From assembly GCA_947589745.1 (NCBI GenBank), contig CANQCS010000001.1, forward strand, positions 121,613 through 171,260: a stretch of DNA of 49,648 nt, in the 5' to 3' direction. The position numbers and the translations under genes were made by a program. Shown piece by piece: positions 47,835-49,648 of this stretch. This DNA comes from an uncultured Oscillospiraceae bacterium. Its GTDB lineage: Bacteria > Bacillota > Clostridia > Oscillospirales > Oscillospiraceae. The notes beneath the pieces were generated by a model. The model did no database searches and was not told the origin of the DNA. It saw nothing but the letters and a program-made list of their open reading frames with translations. How positions within the stretch are numbered: the stretch's first letter is position 1; each line of letters begins with the position of its first letter.

Positions 47835-48125
47835 TCAAATCGGTGGACTATTCTCGCTTTCTTTCTCCTCGCCGCTTTTCCCCCGCTTAGCTACGACATC
47901 ACTGCCGAGGACCTGCCGAAGCACAATGAGGAGCAATTCTCCACCCCACAGCCCAAGCAGAGCAGTAACGACGCTGGCTGGCATCACCGTGCTCAGCCGG
48001 TGGTACTCATATACCACAGAGGCCGTCACGATCAAACTGACAGCAAGGCAAAGTACGATGATGCAGTTGGCAAAGGTAAACCGGCGGTCTCGTTTTTGCG
48101 TTGGCGCGAAGTGCTTTCCTTTCAT
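47835..48125 (-). CDS. Small phage-type membrane protein
   Basis: A 96-residue protein with two hydrophobic helices (about 17-40, ANCIIVLCLAVSLIVTASVVYEY, and about 47-72) and a charged tail. It is the last gene of the lysis cassette and overlaps the endolysin stop (ATGA), which fixes the start at 48125. It could be an accessory holin or spanin-like protein; no specific family is recognised. Base composition is lower in GC than the island to its left. Confidence 0.6.
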   Translation of the reverse strand: MKGKHFAPTQKRDRRFTFANCIIVLCLAVSLIVTASVVYEYHRLSTVMPASVVTALLGLWGGELLLIVLRQVLGSDVVAKRGKSGEEKESENSPPI

Positions 48126-48937
48126 GCCAGTCCGTTCTCCACGGCGAACCGATAGAGGATAACAGCCGCCTGTTCCCTCGTCAGGAGATCCTCCCACATA
48201 TAGTTGGGCTCTCCGTCAGGACCGGTACCACCGCCGGCGAAGATGCCTTTCTCCACCACGAACTGCCGCGCCTTCTCGCTCCAGCCGCTGCTGTCGTTAT
48301 CCCGAAGCTCCGTCCGATACTGAGACATTGCCTCTTTGAACATACTGTAAAAAGTTTCTTTGTCCATTTCCTCGTCCTCCTCTTGCACAATAGACCAGTT
48401 GGGACGGCCGTACCCGTCAATCTTGGCGTATCCGACTGGGTACTCCTTACGCCAGACGCAGCCACCATTTTCCACCACGCCAGAGGTCACGCCGGTGTTT
48501 CCCTCAATGGTGTGGATCACCCCGTCTGCGACCCATTCAACGATGCCGGTGTGGTTGCACTCCTTACCCCCATCCTTGGTGAACAGGATCTGATCGCCGG
48601 GCTGGGGGTTACTCTTGAAATAACGACCGGCCTCCCGATAATATCTCCGGACCTCAGTGCAGCTGGCTCCGTAACCGCCTTTAGGCTGACAAAGAAGCTT
48701 CAGAGCGGTCTCCATACCGAAGGCCTGCGTAAAGCACCACGCCACAAAAGATGCGCACCAGGCCAAACCATTCTTAGGTGCATGAAAGAACCCGAGCTTG
48801 TCCAGATCCCTGGCATACTTGGTCCAGTTTCCAGACCCGACATTATCTGTCTTGCCATCGAGATTGCGGTTACTGGCCTTTTCCAAGTAGCCGATCTCTG
48901 CTCTGGCCACCGAGAGCATTCGGTTTTCAGGTGTCAT
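48122..48937 (-). CDS. Phage endolysin, CHAP/amidase-type with SLH-like tail
   Basis: A 271-residue peptidoglycan hydrolase. Residues 1-175 form a CHAP/NlpC-type cysteine peptidase or amidase domain. C61 (GLAWCASFVAWCF) and H129 (ECNHTGIVEWV) are the likely catalytic pair, with the structural PGDQILF strand before the His. The last 90 residues include an acidic spacer (EEDEEMDKETFYSMFKEA) and an SLH-like ending (WEDLLTREQAAVILYRFA). The same tail is often seen in lysins of Oscillospiraceae phages. It is coupled to the holin gene by an ATGA overlap. Confidence 0.85.
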   Translation of the reverse strand: MTPENRMLSVARAEIGYLEKASNRNLDGKTDNVGSGNWTKYARDLDKLGFFHAPKNGLAWCASFVAWCFTQAFGMETALKLLCQPKGGYGASCTEVRRYYREAGRYFKSNPQPGDQILFTKDGGKECNHTGIVEWVADGVIHTIEGNTGVTSGVVENGGCVWRKEYPVGYAKIDGYGRPNWSIVQEEDEEMDKETFYSMFKEAMSQYRTELRDNDSSGWSEKARQFVVEKGIFAGGGTGPDGEPNYMWEDLLTREQAAVILYRFAVENGLA

Positions 48938-49143
48938 GCTGACTGATCGCCTCCGCTCTGATCACTGCTCTTTTGAACCTGTGTGCCGAAATAGAACGCG
49001 ATGACCACCGCATAGACGGTCATAAAGTTCTGGTCGATCTGATGGTCCTTCGCCAAGCTGGCGAACACGCAGGTCAGAATCAACGTGACCAGCGATTTGA
49101 CGGTGAACAGACCGGAAATGCGTTTCCAGATGATCTCAAACAT
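48934..49143 (-). CDS. Phage holin
   Basis: A 69-residue protein with two hydrophobic helices (VKSLVTLILTCVFASLA and FMTVYAVVIAFYFGTQV) and a short polar tail (QKSSDQSGGDQSA). Size, topology and position immediately before the endolysin (ATGA overlap) are those of a small holin, which opens the membrane so that the lysin can reach the wall. ATG 49143 has GGAGGTCTG upstream. Confidence 0.8.
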   Translation of the reverse strand: MFEIIWKRISGLFTVKSLVTLILTCVFASLAKDHQIDQNFMTVYAVVIAFYFGTQVQKSSDQSGGDQSA

Positions 49144-49157
49144 AAAACAGACCTCCT

Positions 49158-49490
49158 TTACATGCCTACCTGTTTGAAAAGATAGCCGATAAGAATGCCA
49201 AGAATGGCCGTGACGGTATAGCCGACCACTTTTCGCCACATTTCTCCGTCCCGCTTTTCCAGGACACCGAGACGTTCCCCCTGTGACGCCTGTTCCTTTT
49301 GCATATGTTCCATGCTCGTGGCGAGCTTCTCCACAGAAAGGGCGATGGAGGCAATTTGCTTGGTGATGCCCTCCAATTCATTGATGCGGTGGTTCTGCCG
49401 GCTGTTTTCTTCGTCGAGCCGCTTATGCTCCGCCTCGATGCTCCGACGGAACTCCTCATGCTCTCGCCGTGAAATATAATCCCCGTCCAA
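49158..49490 (-). CDS. XhlA-like phage protein
   Basis: A 110-residue protein with a long heptad-rich coiled coil (about 8-85) and a C-terminal transmembrane helix (VVGYTVTAILGILIGYLF). This is the layout of XhlA haemolysin-type lysis proteins. TTG 49490 is chosen as the start because AGGAGG lies exactly 8 bases upstream; a more distal ATG (49553) would add a hydrophobic segment overlapping the upstream terminator. It precedes the holin and endolysin in the cassette. Confidence 0.75.
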   Translation of the reverse strand: MDGDYISRREHEEFRRSIEAEHKRLDEENSRQNHRINELEGITKQIASIALSVEKLATSMEHMQKEQASQGERLGVLEKRDGEMWRKVVGYTVTAILGILIGYLFKQVGM

Positions 49491-49541
49491 GGTTGACACC
49501 TCCTGTTGGAATGTTCGTAAAAATGCCCAGACATACAAAAA

Positions 49542-49566
49542 AAACCACCGCATAGTACGGTGGTTT
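49542..49566 (-). terminator. Minus-strand terminator ahead of the lysis cassette
   Basis: AAACCACCG (49542-49550) pairs with CGGTGGTTT (49558-49566). On the minus strand it is followed by eight T's. It would end a transcript coming from the right, beyond the window. Confidence 0.75.
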
Positions 49567-49598
49567 CATTCTTATATCGAGATCTATTCAGTTTTTAC

Positions 49599-49626
49599 AC
49601 GATCCGATTGGGGATCGTCTCTTTTT
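49599..49626 (+). terminator. Small hairpin near the right edge
   Basis: ACGATCC (49599-49605) pairs with GGATCGT (49612-49618), followed by CTCTTTTT. Beyond 49490 no gene is visible to the window edge. Confidence 0.5.
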
Positions 49627-49648
49627 GCTCAGCTTGCTTTGCGATGTT

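Overview
The window is a chromosomal segment of a GC-rich Gram-positive anaerobe, most likely a Clostridia/Oscillospiraceae-type gut bacterium. This is inferred from SLH-domain surface proteins, many lipobox lipoproteins, AGGAGG ribosome binding sites, LacI regulators, YesL/DUF624 proteins, a ferredoxin-type aldo/keto reductase, and large carbohydrate substrate-binding lipoproteins with paired permeases. No rRNA, tRNA, CRISPR array or intact insertion sequence was seen.

Layout. (1) 1-16.7 kb is mostly housekeeping: the end of an SLH protein, a polysaccharide deacetylase with SLH domains, a divergent acetate kinase, a PadR/HAAS-DUF4097 operon, BirA, a two-subunit chromate-type transporter, a manganese catalase, and an aldo/keto reductase. 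It continues with a cobalamin riboswitch ahead of a BtuFCD-type importer, a 700-bp hairpin-rich non-coding island, and an unusual TauE/SafE-CTP-kinase fusion. (2) 16.8-47.6 kb is a large, partly duplicated fructan/sucrose utilisation island. It holds two secreted GH32-type lipoproteins (16859, 34991), three cytoplasmic GH32 enzymes (30577, 33352, 37724), and a secreted three-module lipoprotein (19289). It also has two ABC importers, two PfkB fructokinases, four LacI regulators in two paralogous pairs, and two copies of an uncharacterised membrane module (YesL-like protein, single-pass SBP-like protein, small lipoprotein). (3) 47.8 kb to the right edge carries a minus-strand prophage lysis cassette (XhlA-like protein, holin, CHAP/amidase endolysin, small membrane protein).

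How it works together (inference). Surface GH32 lipoproteins would trim fructans, and the ABC importers would bring in oligosaccharides. Cytoplasmic GH32 enzymes would release fructose, and the PfkB kinases would make fructose-6-phosphate. Two regulatory circuits can be read in the DNA. A 22-bp identical element with an AAAATATCGTT core lies just downstream of two promoters, and the core recurs at the promoter of the LacI gene at 25339. Separately, a perfect 18-bp palindrome (TGTGTGCAATTGCACACA) with scattered TTGCACA half-sites fills the divergent region between the second importer and the LacI gene at 43302.

Most notable: an in-frame TAG splits a permease of the first importer; the leaders of two duplicated GH32 genes carry inverted repeats with compensatory changes; one GH32 copy has lost its stop and runs into a LacI gene whose promoter is gone; one secreted GH32 has NEPHAP where NDPNG is expected; and an 85-90 bp intergenic element occurs twice.
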